The notes: generated from the sequence alone by a model not told the origin. Positions 14,373 through 29,500 are shown, counted from the stretch's first letter. The stretch is 64,000 nt of DNA from Labia minor (GCA_963082975.1 OY720350.1:46330734-46394733), one strand, 5' to 3'. Numbers and translations: made by a program.

Positions 14373-16357
14373 ATACTCTATATAATATATATATATATAT
14401 TTACTAATCATCCAATATTATCATAAAAAAACAATAAATTTTTTAAAAATATATTTTATATTTCGAATTTCCATATGAAGAGAGAAAATATTAATTTAAT
14501 TAAATTTTTATTAAAATAACACCACTTCCTTGTCTCTATTGAATTGTCAATTGAAATTTTGATATTTTTGTTAGTTATAGAAAGATTTAAAAATATTTAG
14601 AATAATTTATTATTATTTATTTTTAAATACTCCTAATATGTTATATTTTATCGAATTTGAATAATTATTGAATTTTAATTTTGTCAAAGGGATCGAAACT
14701 TGAAATATATTTAATAGACCCAGAAAATCATCTAAATTGTTTATTAATTTTAATGAATTTTATAATTTTATATTTTAGGATTAGAATCCGAAAGGCTATT
14801 GAGTGATAATAATAATAATAAATTGCAAAAAACAATGCTCTATTGCTTTTTAAATGCACATAAATTTTAAAAATAATCCAATTAATTAATTGTAATAAAA
14901 TAAATTCAAATATATTTCTTTATTTTTGAGGGGATTTGAAAAATGTTATTGTAATTTTTAAAAATTCAATATTTCTTTAAAATTATTTAGTTTATTTATC
15001 CAGAAAGAAAATAATAAAATATTTTGAAAATAAATAAAGAAAAAAGTATAAATTATGTTTATAGTAAATCATATTCATTTTAAATTTGATTTTGATTTTT
15101 ATATCTGAATTTGTTATAAATTTGATTATGATATTTTTTGATATTTCATTAAATAATAAGTTTTTATTTTAAATTTATTAAAAATTAATTGACATTAATA
15201 TATTTTTATTTATTTATTTTTGTTTTTAATTAATCTATGATGAAAATGTTAAAGGAGAAGGTGAATGTAAGTGTAATGATAAAAAGCAAAAGAAAACACC
15301 GATACGGCGTTCAAAAAGGGTGACCAAAGCAAACGAAACAAAAAACGGATAGGATTTTGTCAAGAAGCACAGAAGAGCTTCTCATACAAAAAACCATTCG
15401 GCTGCATTTTTTTTATAGTTTCACAGAAACCAAAATATCTCTAAGTATGTAAAATAGCTTAGCTTTTTTGTTTTTTTTTATTTATATTTACATAATTTTA
15501 TTTCTTTATAAGTATTTTTATTATTAATATTATAAGCAGCAAAGGCGGCAATTTTTTTATATAATATATGTATATAATATATGTATATGTTTGAATATAT
15601 ATTTGAATATATATATATATATATATATCTTTGTATCTTGTTATAAAAATGGATTGATTGGAGTAAAGCTCTCGATATCACGCCACGAGTTTTTCGCTCG
15701 TGAAAGTTGCCTACTGAAAGAGAGTTTAAAATTTGTATTTAAAAGTTTTATTTAAATACTTGTATTTAAATTTTAAAAATCAGATTATATTATATATTTA
15801 CAATTTGCGCGATCATATATGTATATAGAATTTTTTAATTCTTTTTTTTTTATTCCAATATATATAGATATATTTTTTTTGATTTTTTTTTTGATACAGA
15901 TAAAAATTGGCCAAATTTTGTTTTTAATTTAATTTGAAGAATTTATCACTCAAATGTCTTTAAAAATGGGGATATTTTAATATTTTCTAGTAAATATTAT
16001 AATTTCTTTATTTGTTTTAAAATTCCAATTTTACCCAAAGATGTACTTTTCTTTCATTATAATATTTTAATCAATTTCATCAGAAAGAACACAAATCGTT
16101 TTATTTCATTCATTTTGATTGTAATAAAATTTATGCAAAAAAATAATTATGAGTAAAACATTTTATTAGATAAGTATTCATAATTGTTCAAAATATAATT
16201 TTATTGTCTGATTTACTTGAATAAGAGATAAGAGATAAAAATAATAAGAAAATAATAATTTTAAAAAATTAAATATGTCATTGGTGTTGGCCCTATGATT
16301 GGTGACATTTTGATCAAGATGCTCTTTAACACCCTTATAAAATTAAAGAAAAAAAAA
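14373..16357. other. AT-rich intergenic stretch with one small hairpin
   Basis: The notable points are a less AT-rich patch at 15240-15410 with no convincing frame, (TA)n near 15600-15630, and a short perfect hairpin CACGAG/CTCGTG at about 15683-15702. No gene was recognised. Confidence 0.4.
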
Positions 16358-16379
16358 ATAATAATAATATAAATAAGTA

Positions 16380-16615
16380 GGAGGCAGCTTAGCCGTGTGT
16401 GTATAGTGGCAATTTTCTACACATGAAGTCGGCGTTCGATTCCAACTAAGAACAAAAATTTTCTAATAAATTCAATTTAACATCAGCTGCCTCCCGGTCC
16501 AGGAACTGACAAGCCTGGTTCTAAATAACCCTGCAACAGCAGGATTACTTCAAAAAATAAGCAACCACAAAGTGGGAGCTTTGCGTGATCCCAGATGGTC
16601 CAAACGCAAATAATA
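16380..16615 (+). mobile_element. tRNA-derived SINE, copy 2
   Basis: A tRNA-like head with box-B-like GCGTTCGATTCC is followed by an AT spacer and a body starting TTCAATTTAACATCAGCTGC, shared with the SINE at 4196. It ends in a (TAA)n tail. A 22-bp target duplication (16358-16379 and 16616-16637) shows recent retrotransposition. The initial GGAGGCAGC is complementary to GCTGCCTCC at 16486-16494. Confidence 0.85.
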
Positions 16616-16637
16616 ATAATAATAATATAAATAAGTA

Positions 16638-17480
16638 ATTAGAGGTATTGATGCGTCCTTCTTTGAGTGGTTCAATTTTAGGAGCAAATTTGTATTCTAA
16701 AAGATGAAAGTACAAGTGCATTTAAAATTTTCACACTCATTAAATAAATAAATTTAATTCAATTATTTTCTTGATATATACATTTTCATTTTATGAATAT
16801 TTTTTTTTTTTTTGATTTCAATTCCTGGCAAACCCTCCAACAAATTCAACTTATATTATAAATATAGTATTAAGATTTTTAGTACAATACAATATTTTTT
16901 AAATTGTACAATAAAATTTCATTAATTTTTTATATATAATGTAATATGTAAATATTGAAGTTTTGGTTAAATTTTTTTAAGTTCGATCAAGAATGAAATA
17001 TAAATATAAATAATTTATATTGTGAAAAATTGAGATCAAAATATTAGCATAATTGGCAAGTGTAGATTCCGGAGTAAATCAGTATTCATAGCATGTAGTT
17101 TAATTTTAAGAAAAAAATAATAAAATCATATATACTTTGTAATTTACATTTTGAGTATTGGTCCAAATTCAATTTAAAAAATTTTATTAATATTATTTAT
17201 GGTTTAATTTATAATAAATTAGTTCAATTAGTTGGAGTTATTTGTAACAAATATAATAGATAAATTTTTATTTTTCAATTCATTTCTTCATATTTTCATA
17301 CTTATAACCGCCTGTTCCAAAATCAAAAGTTCAATATTTTGTTCTAACCAAATCCGTAGGCAGAACAAAATATTCTCATACCAAATTCTTATGGTCGGAT
17401 TCAATATGATAATTATTCATCCTCCTTACTTTTCATCTATTAGTGAATCGAAATGATAATAATAATGAATTATTATTCTT
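16638..17480. other. AT-rich intergenic DNA between the two host genes
   Basis: Nothing coding on either strand stands out. It borders the 3' end of the minus-strand gene. Confidence 0.4.
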
Positions 17481-17486
17481 TTTATT
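17481..17486 (-). terminator. Polyadenylation signal AATAAA
   Basis: AATAAA on the minus strand lies about 23 nt beyond the TAA stop at 17509-17511 of the five-exon gene. Canonical hexamers are frequent by chance in such AT-rich DNA, so this is supported by position only. Confidence 0.5.
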
Positions 17487-17508
17487 TAAATTCAATTCGA
17501 GTGGATGT

Positions 17509-20500
17509 TTAAAAAGAAGCCGTCATCCGATAGAGCCCTGTATAGCCACAGAGACGAGCTCGGAGTGCTGGGAGTAGAAGTGCCGCTGCTGAGAGATTTT
17601 CCAAGAAATTGGAACACTCACAAAGCAGCAGATACATTTTATCTCCGTGGGAGATGCTTTTATGGAGGGTGATCCGTTTGAGGCCAACAGATTTAGGCAA
17701 ATATCGGTAAAGCATCCGAGCACCTTAAAAAAAAAACGAATCATTTTCACATTTTAATTTAATTTCAAATAAAATTATTATTTTATATAATTATATAATA
17801 AAGAATAATAATACAAGCACATCTGATTGGAAATCCCTTTAATTAATAAAAATAAAAAAAATGGTAATTATTTACATCCGAGATAGAAATGATTGTCCCC
17901 AAGAGGGCGATACCTTCAACCAAGCTTGGCTTTAGGTCAAGAGATGGCGCGGCCTTCACCATTGTAATTACCACCAATTAAAATAATTTTTTTGAATGAC
18001 TTTAGTATGAATTTAACTTATTCTAAAATAAAATAAACCGACTGATTTGCAATGTTAAAAAATTAATTCCGCTACTTTCAGCGATTCATCAAGCTGAAAT
18101 TCTATATATAGCAGTTTTATATAATTTTTAATCTGGAAACATAGTAATAAGAAATTACAAAACCAATTTACCTGTCCAATAGAGCCAATTTTGTTCAAAT
18201 TTCTCTCCATCATCGCCTTCAAAGACTTTATAAACAGAAATGATATATCCGGTTGCGGGTGATCGGGGTGGTCGTTTGGCGCCGGGGGTAGCGGCCGCAT
18301 CGAGAGGCGGCCTAGCGATAGTTGCAACTTCGTTGTATAAATCCAGGGTATGCATTGCCGTATACCGAATAGATCTTGGATCGAATTTTCTCAGGGAAGC
18401 TGCAGTTAAGGAGCGATGGAATGCACTAGGGTCGGTCTGTTGTTTGTTGATCACGTAATATGCAATAAAAGGGAATTCAGCTAAAACAAATACAAGTTCT
18501 TTAATTTTCAATTTTTTTTTAAGATTATACTAATATTATATTTGATTTAATGTTGAAATTTTCTAAGTAATTTGACTTTCTCATTTTAAATACTGTGAAT
18601 ATAAGTTTACAACAGAGGTTCTCAAACTGTGATACATGTTATACTCACTGGTGGTACCTTATAGCCTGATAATGGTACAGAACAGTTACTTCTATTAAAG
18701 AAATCATGTTAGTGGTACCTCAACCTTTTGATTGAAATTTCTGTAATACCAACTTGAAAAAGTTTGAAAACCTCTGGTCTTTAAAGAAATGAAACATTTA
18801 ACCTCAATATATTGATTTAACTATGAAATAACTGCTTTTTTTAAATCTCAGTTCAGTTCAACCACTTGGAATCATTCATATGGTGATTATGTTAACAGTT
18901 AATTATGTCAAGAAAAAGTTAAATAAATTATAATTGTTATTCTGTAAAGTTGAAAAAAATGTACCAGTGATTGAGCTACAGTGACGATATACAAATTAGA
19001 AATTTATGAATAAATATCAGCACAAAAATATAATAATAACATATATTAAAATTTTAAAAAATTCTCAAATATTTTTATTTATTGAGAGATATTTACGATC
19101 CCTTTTTGCATTAAAAGAGTTTGAATTCATTTTAAATGAGTGTGAATCATTTATGAATTATGAAATTGAATCTAGATTTAGTCACTTGTGTGAAAGTTTA
19201 TAACCTTATATTATTTATACCATTGGAAATTAAATTAAATTTAATTACAATATGATATTTACGTAAATAATATATCCTATTTCTAAAGATATAAGAAGAA
19301 AAAAGTTTAAATTTTATTAGCCAAACCTTTTAACTTAATTGATATTCGAATTAAGTTTTTGAACATGAAACTTTTTTTTCATTTCATGAATGGTTTTTTT
19401 TCTCATTGCGAGAAAAGTAAATTCTTTTTACTTGAATTAAAAAATTCACTTTCTCATTTATAACAAAAAAAAAAAAAAAGAATCAATACACACTTTGATA
19501 AGGATAAATGATTCAAAAAAAAGTAGAAAAAAAGAATCTATTCTTCACAATCAAAAATATTTCATACTCGAAATAACCTGAATGCTTTTTCTCTTTTTGA
19601 AAGAAATAAAAAGTATATACATATCAAATAGTGTATCCTTTGTAATATTATTTGGATTAGAGGAAAAAAGTTCACATTGAATTCACGTTACCGTTTTTCT
19701 CCATATTGGCAAGGAGCATGCCTTCAATGGCGGTTTTTGCTTCCCCCACCTCATTGAGAAGGGCACAGGCGGCAGTTCGCTGGTCATTTAAAGGCCTCGC
19801 CAAAGGACTTTCAAGCTCTGGTTCGATTGGCTCCAGAGGTGACATCAAATGCAGGAGAACACATAATTTTGGATCTTCTACCTCAAGAACACTAACAGGA
19901 CTTGGACACTTTTCAGCTGGCATCTGAAACATTATCAAATTATATCTATTTTTCACTAAAAATTTACACCTTGAAAAGAGTATAAACAAAATTAAAATGT
20001 ATTACAGGTTGGTTGAAAAGTTTTGAAAACGACATCTGTAATTCAGTAGAAAAATCAAAATTAATACGTGTTACGGATAAAGTATTTATATTTTTATTTA
20101 TTTTTTTTATTATTCAGTTTATTTTGTTTGTCTATTTTTCTTATTATAATTTTGTTTGAATATTTTTCTTATTATATTAACAAAGTTATTTTGTCGCATT
20201 AAGTTTAAAATATAATATATGTATATAGATATAATATTTCGACAAAGGGGAGGAACCATCTCCCTCCAAGTTTTTATATATTTATGAGTTGAGAATTGGC
20301 AGTTGAAAAAGATATATCATCCTGATATGACCTTGTAACTAACACGTCCCGTGATATAATTATTTTTTTTATCATCACACCCTGTGATAACTTTCCTATT
20401 ACTCCCTGTAATAATAGTGAATTACATTATCTTATTTTTTTTTATTTAAATGTCTTATATTTAATGTGTTTAAATTTTTTTTATTAATTAAAGTGTTTTC

Positions 20501-23500
20501 CTTTTCCCTTATTTTTTACCGACCGACGATAGTAAGGGAGGTATTGTTTTCACACCAAATTTCACATGTGGAGATTTTTACATATCTCCACGAATCATGC
20601 ATTTTCTAAACAGAAAAAAGTATTTTTAGCATGATGTCTGTCCGTCCGTCTGTCCGTCTGTCCTTCCGTATAGATGTGTACAGCCTGAACGGCTCAACCG
20701 ATTTTGATGAAATTTGGTATATTTACTTAATGCATCAGTGGGATGAATTGATCAACTTTTGGTGCAAATCCGGAAACCGGAAGTGGTAGTATTAGCGATC
20801 GACGATAGGAAGGGAAGGGTTATTTTCACACCAAATTTCACATGAGGAGATTTTTTTATATATCACCACCAATCATACACTTTGTATTGGTTTTATCCTG
20901 GGGAAAATTATATTTATTAGTTTTTTCTTGATTTAAAATTATATGACGTCATTCAGCCATTCATGACGTCACAGCCTGGTCTTACATATATATTATAAAT
21001 AAAATAAAATTAAAAATATGTATATGTTATATGCCTATCTGTTTTTTATTACATTAATAGATATATTAAAATTATTTGATATTGTTTCTGTAGCTGGAAA
21101 TTAATTTACTTCAAACCGTCGGTCGGTTCGGACCTGGCCACAGGTCAACTTATTTTTTCACCCTTTTGTATTCTGGGATAAAGACAATTTACCCAAAGTC
21201 TGGCGCCCATAATTTACTTATAATACAATTCACAGTCATCGTGGTTCATTACAAGTGCCTCATATTTGGATCCTCTTACAGTTTATTTTTAAAGAACTTA
21301 CTATATAACAGGTGTCATTAAATATCAAAGAATATTAAAATCAAAATATTATAGTATTCGGAATATTGTCCTTTAAACCTATATCATAAAAGGTGACACA
21401 ATTCAATGCATATTTATTATTATTATATTCTCAATGAATAATACATATTATAGAATAAAAACAATACCTTCCTTACTATCGTCGGTCGGTTGTTTATGTT
21501 TAAAATAAAACTGAGAACATATTACTTAATAAATGCAGTTTTTGTTAAAAAATAATATCGTCTAAATGGTGATATTATCTACGATGACATTTCTCTGAAC
21601 GTAAATAGAGATGTATTCTGTAACAACTTTCTTTTGTCAGGCTTACTTAATCGGTTCTCATTGAGCTGAGCAATGTTTTTCAGAGTATTGATTTGACTAT
21701 TCCCGTAAAAAAAGTAAGGAGGCGTCAAGTCTGGACTTCGTAAGGGCATTGGATGTCACCTTTCTTTGAAATTCGTTTGGTTAGGTTAATTTGTCTAACA
21801 TCTGCTAAAGAGTCATTTGACGTTTGAATGGTAGCGCTGTCTTGTCTAAGTCCTTCAATTCTTTATTTTTGAATACTCAAGTCCTGGAGTGTAAAAACAT
21901 ACTAACATCTTTACATCATAGCTATCGGTGTCAACAATGATATTTCACACAAAGCACCAAAAAACACTGCACGACCCTAAAGTAACATGAGCAGCAAACT
22001 CATGATGAGGGATTATTGGATCTGACGTGAAATGGCAGCGATTACATATTATCTTAAGTTTAGAGAAGTTTAGACACGGTATTGCATTATTAACTAATTT
22101 CGTTCTTAGTTTTCTATTTTAGCCATAAATATTAATTTTTTTTGATTTTTTCAAATATACATTCTACTATTGTGCCACCCCTTATATGCTAGTATGTGTC
22201 AAAATAGTTTCAAATATAATTCATAATATGAGTAGTTATAAATGTATATATTTATATATATTTGTTTAGGAAGAGGGAAAATCTTCAAAGGAGTGTATCA
22301 TTTCTTCCTACTAAAAACCTCTTCCCTATTTTTGCCGACCGATGATAGTAAGGGAAGTATTGTTTTCACACCAAATTTCACATGAGGAGATTTTTACAAA
22401 TCTCCACTAATCATGGATTTTCTTAACAGAAAAAAGTATTTTTAGCATAATGTCTGTCCGTCTGTATAGATGTGTACAGCTTGAACGGCTCAACGGATTT
22501 TGATGAAATTTGGTATATTTACTTAATGCATCAGTATGATGAATTGATCAACTTTTGGTGCAAATCCGCACACCGGAAGTGGTAGTATTACAATAGGAAG
22601 GGAAGGGTTATTTTCACACCAAATTTCACATGAGGAGATTTTTTACATATCACCACGAATCATGCACTTTGTATTGGTTTTATCATCTTTTATCAAAAAT
22701 CATCTTTATTAGTTTTTTCTTAATTTAAAATTATATGACGTCATCCAGCCATTCATGACGTCACAGACTGGTCTTACATATATATTATAAATAAAATAAA
22801 ATTAAAAATATTTATGTTCGATCCATATCTGTTTTTTTATTGCATTAATAGATATATTAAAATTATTTGAAATTGTTTCTGTAGCTGGAAATTAATTTAC
22901 TTCAAACCGTCGGTCGGTTCGGACCTGGCCACAGGTCAACTTATTTTTTCTTTATTTTGAAAATCTAATAATCGTTTCTTAATATTTCATCAAGTTTATC
23001 TCCCTTTTTTCAGTGTATTTATATATATAATATGAATATGAATATATATATATATATATATGAATAATTACTTGAATGTTGCAAAGATTATTTAATTTGA
23101 CTGATTTGATTTTTTGTTGGCCAAGAGAAAAATAAATGAGAATCCAGATTGAATTCTTTTACTAATTAGAAGAAATATCGAATGGAGGTCTCTCAAATGA
23201 TCACAGCTGACCCTGCGTTATTAAAACCCCGCGATCTGGCTGCGAGCGACAGATTGTTTCAAACATCGAACAATCACTTTTTCCTTGATCCTCAATCAAA
23301 TTTACTCTGAGCCAGGGGTGGCCAACACGTCGACCGCAAAGGCTTTAAAAGTAGCCCGCGAAGCCAAAGTTGGACAATTTGTTTTAACTTAAATAAATGT
23401 TTGTAATTCTTAATTCTATAATTTAATCTTACAATAATAAATTATTTGTGAAACATACACATAGTTTGGCCACACCTGATATATACAATCATTTATATTC

Positions 23501-26500
23501 TGAAATAATTTTATACAAATGAATATATAATTTTAGCGTTTCTGAAAGTATTCAACTAGAATTTTGTTTACAGAGTCTAAATTTTCACTGCGTAATAACA
23601 GTTTTGACAATGAATTGAAAACATGCATACTTTCCATTTCATGTTTCAACTAGAAGCATCATCCTCAAATTAATTAGAAATGTATTTAATCACTTCCTCT
23701 ATTGTGCGCAATTTGAGATCTCTAGGTAATAGTCTAACAGGTAGATACCGAGGTACCTTAGTTATTATACTCAAGATATTGTTTTGGGTCCGCTGTAATT
23801 TAATTATATTGGATACACTTTAAAATAGATGGAAATCTTTTTTTTTGACAAAAGTAAATATGGTTTTTTACATAATTGTATGATAACTTAACTCACATTC
23901 GATTCGACCATTTTAATATATTAATATTATATAGGAGTTAGAAATTTTCTTATATTAAGAAAGAAGAAGAAATGATGAAGATATCTAATAGTTATATCAG
24001 GTCGAATAATGCACGTGAAAGTAACATTGCAAATTAAATATTTCATAATTGAAAGTGAGAAATTTATATATAATTTACCTGTATATATAATTAATCCCCT
24101 AACTAAGCTTATTTTCTTATTTAAAGAATTGATAAGTGATATTCTTCTTCCTCTAAATAAGGTTGAATTTAAAGATAAAGATCAGAGGGGGACTAGTAAG
24201 GGAACTGATAGAAAAAAGTGAAAAGGTAAAGGAGATGATTTTTCCATGTGAGAGGGAAGGCAGAAAAAACCATGAGCTCACGTGAGGGCACGAACGCCAG
24301 TCCCTGAAATAAAATTCTTTTCTACTGGGATTATAGAAAAGAATCTACCCGTTACCCAGGATATTATTTTTAAATTTATTAAAAATTAATTTTAAAATTT
24401 CATGAAACTTATTCAATTTTTTCTTATTGCTTCATAATATTATATAAAAACAATAAAATCATTTCCTTCCTTTTCAAGTATTTTTTATGTTATTTAATAA
24501 TTAATTTAAATAATATTATATTAAGCTTTATAATTATATTATTAATTAAAAATCTAAAGAATAAAATTATAAAAAATTAACAAATTGAAAGATTTGAACT
24601 CAGACAAAATAATTACTAATCATATACCTATCCGTTGCGACTGTCCTATCAACTAGTAAAAACATAGGAAAGAAATCCACTTGAAGGCTACGAAAATTCA
24701 GTCCATAAGCAATACAAAGCAAAGACTTTATTCATTAAATATTGATTAAACAAAGAAAAATAATCATGGAAATAATTATAATACAAGAAATACAAGAATC
24801 AAAGATAATCTTGTATTGAGAGAAGAGATATGCAAAGAATAATCATTTAATATAATTAATCAAAACATTCGACGTCATTCAACATGGCAGCCGAAATCCC
24901 ATTGCAACTGTCAAAATTCAATAATTAATATTTAATTAAGGAAGCATCATAAAATTATATAATGCTAGTGAAAATGAATCTACATTGAATAACGAGTATT
25001 TTGATATGCGTTTTATATATTGTTATCAGAAAATGTTTATTTCAAGTGTAAACATGATACCAAATAAAAATTAATTATAATTTTCATTTATATTTCACTA
25101 AAAATCCATTTTATTGAAAATCTGGCGAAAATTCTGTTGTATCTTTTTACTTTTATTCATTTTTTATGAAATTTTGTTATTAATTTGTATAAACTGAATC
25201 CAATTGAATAGAAGTGTTTCTGCTAATTTTCCAAATCGTTCTATAAATATGAGTTCCAAGTTTTTACTATTATGAAGCGTAGGAGAGGTGGGTCCTCTCA
25301 GAGGCATATAAGACATGTCTCACTCGTGATTATAAGGGGTTTTGCTAGTCGAAGGGTTGACGTGATCTGGATATATTTGAATAAACCCCCGAAGGGGGTT
25401 TATTCAAATATATATAGGAGACTCTAAAGAGTCTCCTATAAGAGACAAGAATTTCATTTTTTTTTCTTTTTAATGAATCTATGCTAGGTATTCTCCTTCA
25501 TCCAAATAAATTTGATTTTTTGAATGATCAGGGGAGGGGGGGGGAGAGTAAGAGTAAGGGAATGGATGGAAAGGCGTCAATGGGTAAAGGACATGATTCC
25601 TCCAGGTAGAAGAGGGATTTAGAAGAAATCATGAGCTCACGTGAGGGCAGGAACGCCAATCCCTGAAATAGAATTCTTTTCTACTGGTTTTATAGAAAAG
25701 AATCTACTCGCTACCCGGGATATTATTTTTAAATTTATTAAAAAATAATTTTAGATCATAATCATCCTATATGTTATTATATCTTTTATATATACCATAT
25801 ATTTATATTTATATATATTTTTCTTATCCCGATAATTAATATACTTTTTATCCAGGCTTCCCTTTCTCAAAACACCGTTTAGTCCTAGACTACTCTACTC
25901 TACCCAAATTTCGCCTCTTATTTTTACGGTCACTTTAGAGGAAAAATAATCAAAACGTTGTAGGTAATGAACCTCTTCTGGTTGAGCTACATTTCTCAAA
26001 AGTTGATAGAAAACTATGAATTTTGAAATGCCCATGTACCAAATTTCATCATTCTAGCTCAAACCGTTTTTGCGTAATCTTGGTTACATACATACACACA
26101 CACAGACATTTTTCTCAACTTTAGTGAAAATGATTCAGGAACCTTCAAAACGTATAAAAACATCAAAATCTCAACATCGAAAATTTGGCGAGATAGTAAA
26201 AAGAGAAATATTTAAAAATAAGGATAATGATAATGAGAGAGTGAAGTTATATTCAATGTACGGGCAACAGGCAATATCTTTGCTTGGCTAGTCAGGTATA
26301 TTATTTAAAAAAAAATTAAAATTAAAATTTAAAATAAATCTATTTTTTTATAAAAGTTAAATGAGCAAAAGAATATAAACAAAAATTATTTCGTTGATTA
26401 AGAAAGTAAAGCAACGATAAAAAATATAATAAAATAAAAAAATCTTGATTTAAATTTTTTTTCCGATCTGACCTGATTCGCTATTTGCATTTCTATTTTA

Positions 26501-29500
26501 GATTAAACACATCTTTAGGCGTATAATGAATGGGTTTGGGTGTAAAAGTGATGGGAAATGATATCCCGACAAACCCTCAGGAATACTTTGGCACCGGTGA
26601 GTGTTACTCAACAACCATTGATACTATTTTTAAGAGATCTTCAGGGATATAAATCATGAAGTGTCAACATACGTTCTACTCATCGTGGGAATATAAAAAA
26701 AATTATTGACACGTTAAAATTTTCTTCTTTGTCTTCTTAAGCTATTTATTAGCCAGGTGCGTATGTAATGTATATTCGAATATATCCCCTTTTGTAGGAC
26801 TTATTTGTTCAATATTAAACCAAAATTGTCAGACATAATAGCATACTAACATAATTTAATATATCTATTTAGTTGTGATTGAATAGGACTTTTTGAATTC
26901 TAAAATAAAAGATAAAAAAAATAACAAAAAAGAATGATTAATGCTATTAATACTATTTTTGAATCTTGTGAATTTAAAGTTTGATTATTTTATTTAAATA
27001 ATTTTAAATTCTAATTTTAACTAATATTTATTTAATAGTATATATAGGAAAAATATTATATAGTAAAAATAAACTCATTATTATTTGAATTAATTTGGTT
27101 TATATTTAATAGGGCTTTGACCTCTTGATACACCTGGATAATAAATCATTTATTTTGTTAAATTTATTGAAAAAAGAATTCATAGATAACGTAGAAATTA
27201 AAACAACTATTTATATTAGTTTTTTTTTAATATAATAACCTATTAAATAATATTTTAAAAAATTAAAAAGAAAAAAAAAACCGAAAAAAATCTTAAGAAA
27301 AAGTTGTGATTTTAAAAATTAAAAAACTCGACTATCTCGCAAATTTGAATTGGATTAAATTACATAATATTTTATATTTAAATTCAATTTAATTAATTAT
27401 AAATTAAAATTAATAAATAATATTTATTAAACCAGTGCATGTTTGGCTCTTTGTTGATGGCACCACGTCACGTTTTGGCACGTGAGATTTGCAGAGTTAA
27501 AAAATTAATTTTGGTACTTTCAGCGATTCAATCAAGCTGAAATTCTATATATAGCAGTTTTATACAATTTTTATTCATGTGATAAACTATCAAACATATA
27601 TCTTTATTTTTAGAGGAAAAAAAATCAAAACGTTGTAGGTAATGACCCTCTTCCGGGTGAGCTACATTTCTCAAAAGTTGAGAAAAAACTATGAATTTTG
27701 AATAATTCCCGTATACCAAATTTCATTATTCTAGCTCAAACCGTTTTTGCGTAATAACACACACACACAGACATTTTTCCCAACCTTAGTGAAAATGATT
27801 CAGGAACCTTCAAAACGTATAAAAACATCAAAATCTCAACATCGAAAATTTTCGTGATCGCAATACTATCTCTTGCGAGATAGTAAAAATTATGATTTGA
27901 TAAAATATAATATTGTTTAACTTCATTGGATATTAATAGAAGTAAATAAATCCAATTGACAAATAAATAAATGAATATTATTAGAAAATGGTATTTACCG
28001 ACACCCCTGCAGGTAAAAACCGGTCCAGGCTAGCAACAGGAATGATAAAACAATCCCTGTTGAGGGTGGCGAGAGAAACAGGCTCTCCTCGAGCAGCGGG
28101 TGGCGGATGTGAACTATCTGTAGCTGCACCAGGACCGGCAGCTGCAGCTGAAGGGGCTGCTGCTCCATAGGAAGCAGCCACCGCTTGACGGATTCCAGCC
28201 GCGATTCCTGAAGACTCCCGGCCACCGCTGAAGGACACTTGGCGGGAGGCACCAGGCGAATCCTGCGCCTGCAAAATTCAAGCAAACACTTTTTAATAAT
28301 AATAAACTTTTGATTAACAAAATTATCATCATTGTTTTTTTTTATACACTTAATGTTTGTTTTGATGGAATTTTATAATCAAATTTTAACTAACTTACTA
28401 TTAACTAATTGACTATAAATTTTACATACTTTCTTTATAACGATGATCTTACATTAATTTATCTTTAATTCAATAAAAAGTGATAAATTAGTCAAAATTA
28501 ATTAAAAATTTCGATTTATTTTCAAAAGTTTTATGATTTGAATACGAGATGGAGTTACTTGTTATAGAGATTTAGTGTAGTGCTAGATATTTAGTCATAT
28601 CTAAAAATATGTATAGTAAATATGAAATAATCACAAAATACGAGATTAATTCTATAAACGCGATAAACAACATTTCTCACTTTATTCTCTACTTAATTTA
28701 TCCACACATACATATTAGTATTGAATATTTTCTAAATATCTAACTTTTAAAGTTTTTATCACTTATGCCAGAATCGGGTCTCTCCCCCCGCCCTCCCTTT
28801 TATATAAAGTATGTTTTTAAAATCAAATATTTTTTTAAATTTCATTTTAATTTATTTTTCCTCTTAATTAGATTCATCTAATTTCTCGTTGATAGACTAA
28901 TTTCTTGAGTGTTTGCTTTCATTTCCTTTTAAATATCACAAACAAAAAGAAACATCCAACTCTTCTAATTCTAATTAATTATATATATATTAAGAATAAG
29001 AATATAATATAAAATAATAGAAACGGTGGTTTGTTATGTTATATACATACATTAACTTTTTAGATAAATTATTTATTTTGGAAATTTTGTTTTTTTTTAA
29101 ATTTTTAATATGAAAAGTCCACAAAAAAAGTTTTTATTTGTGAATTTATAACTTTCTTCCAAAATTTTAACTTAATAAGTATATATGGTACAGAATGATA
29201 AGTTTAGTAGCTTTTAAAAATCTTTAAATAAATAAAATTTAAATTAAAAATTATAAAATTATAATATTATTTTATCTATGTAGTTTTATATACATTTTTT
29301 GTGGTAAATTATAATAAATAAAAAGCGAGTTTTTAATCAATGATTCATTATTAATTGTTCAATTTATTATGACTAATAGAAAAGAGTTTATATTGGTGAA
29401 ACTATTGAAAAAATTTAAATTCTTTAATGCATAGTATATTTTTGTATTGAAAATTGAATAAATATTTCTCTCATATACAATATGTGCTTGCATGTATCTT

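Noticed and set aside
13997-14374. A 125-codon minus-strand frame
   Set aside because: It spans a hAT MITE and its flanks, has no family similarity, and is open by chance.
17860-17976. Possible tiny MITE with TGGTAATTA ends
   Set aside because: The inverted repeat is only nine AT-rich bases with no convincing target duplication.
19006-19203. A 65-codon plus-strand frame inside an intron
   Set aside because: No similarity, no start context and no splice support. Low-complexity composition.
25371-25437. Intrinsic-terminator-like hairpins
   Set aside because: They resemble bacterial terminators in shape, but the locus is eukaryotic repeat DNA. They are better treated as palindromes of the repeat.
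27988-28285. Other long frames on both strands over exon 2
   Set aside because: They are shadows of the Ala/Pro-rich exon. Only the frame giving RDCFIIPVASLDRFL keeps phase with the neighbouring exons.
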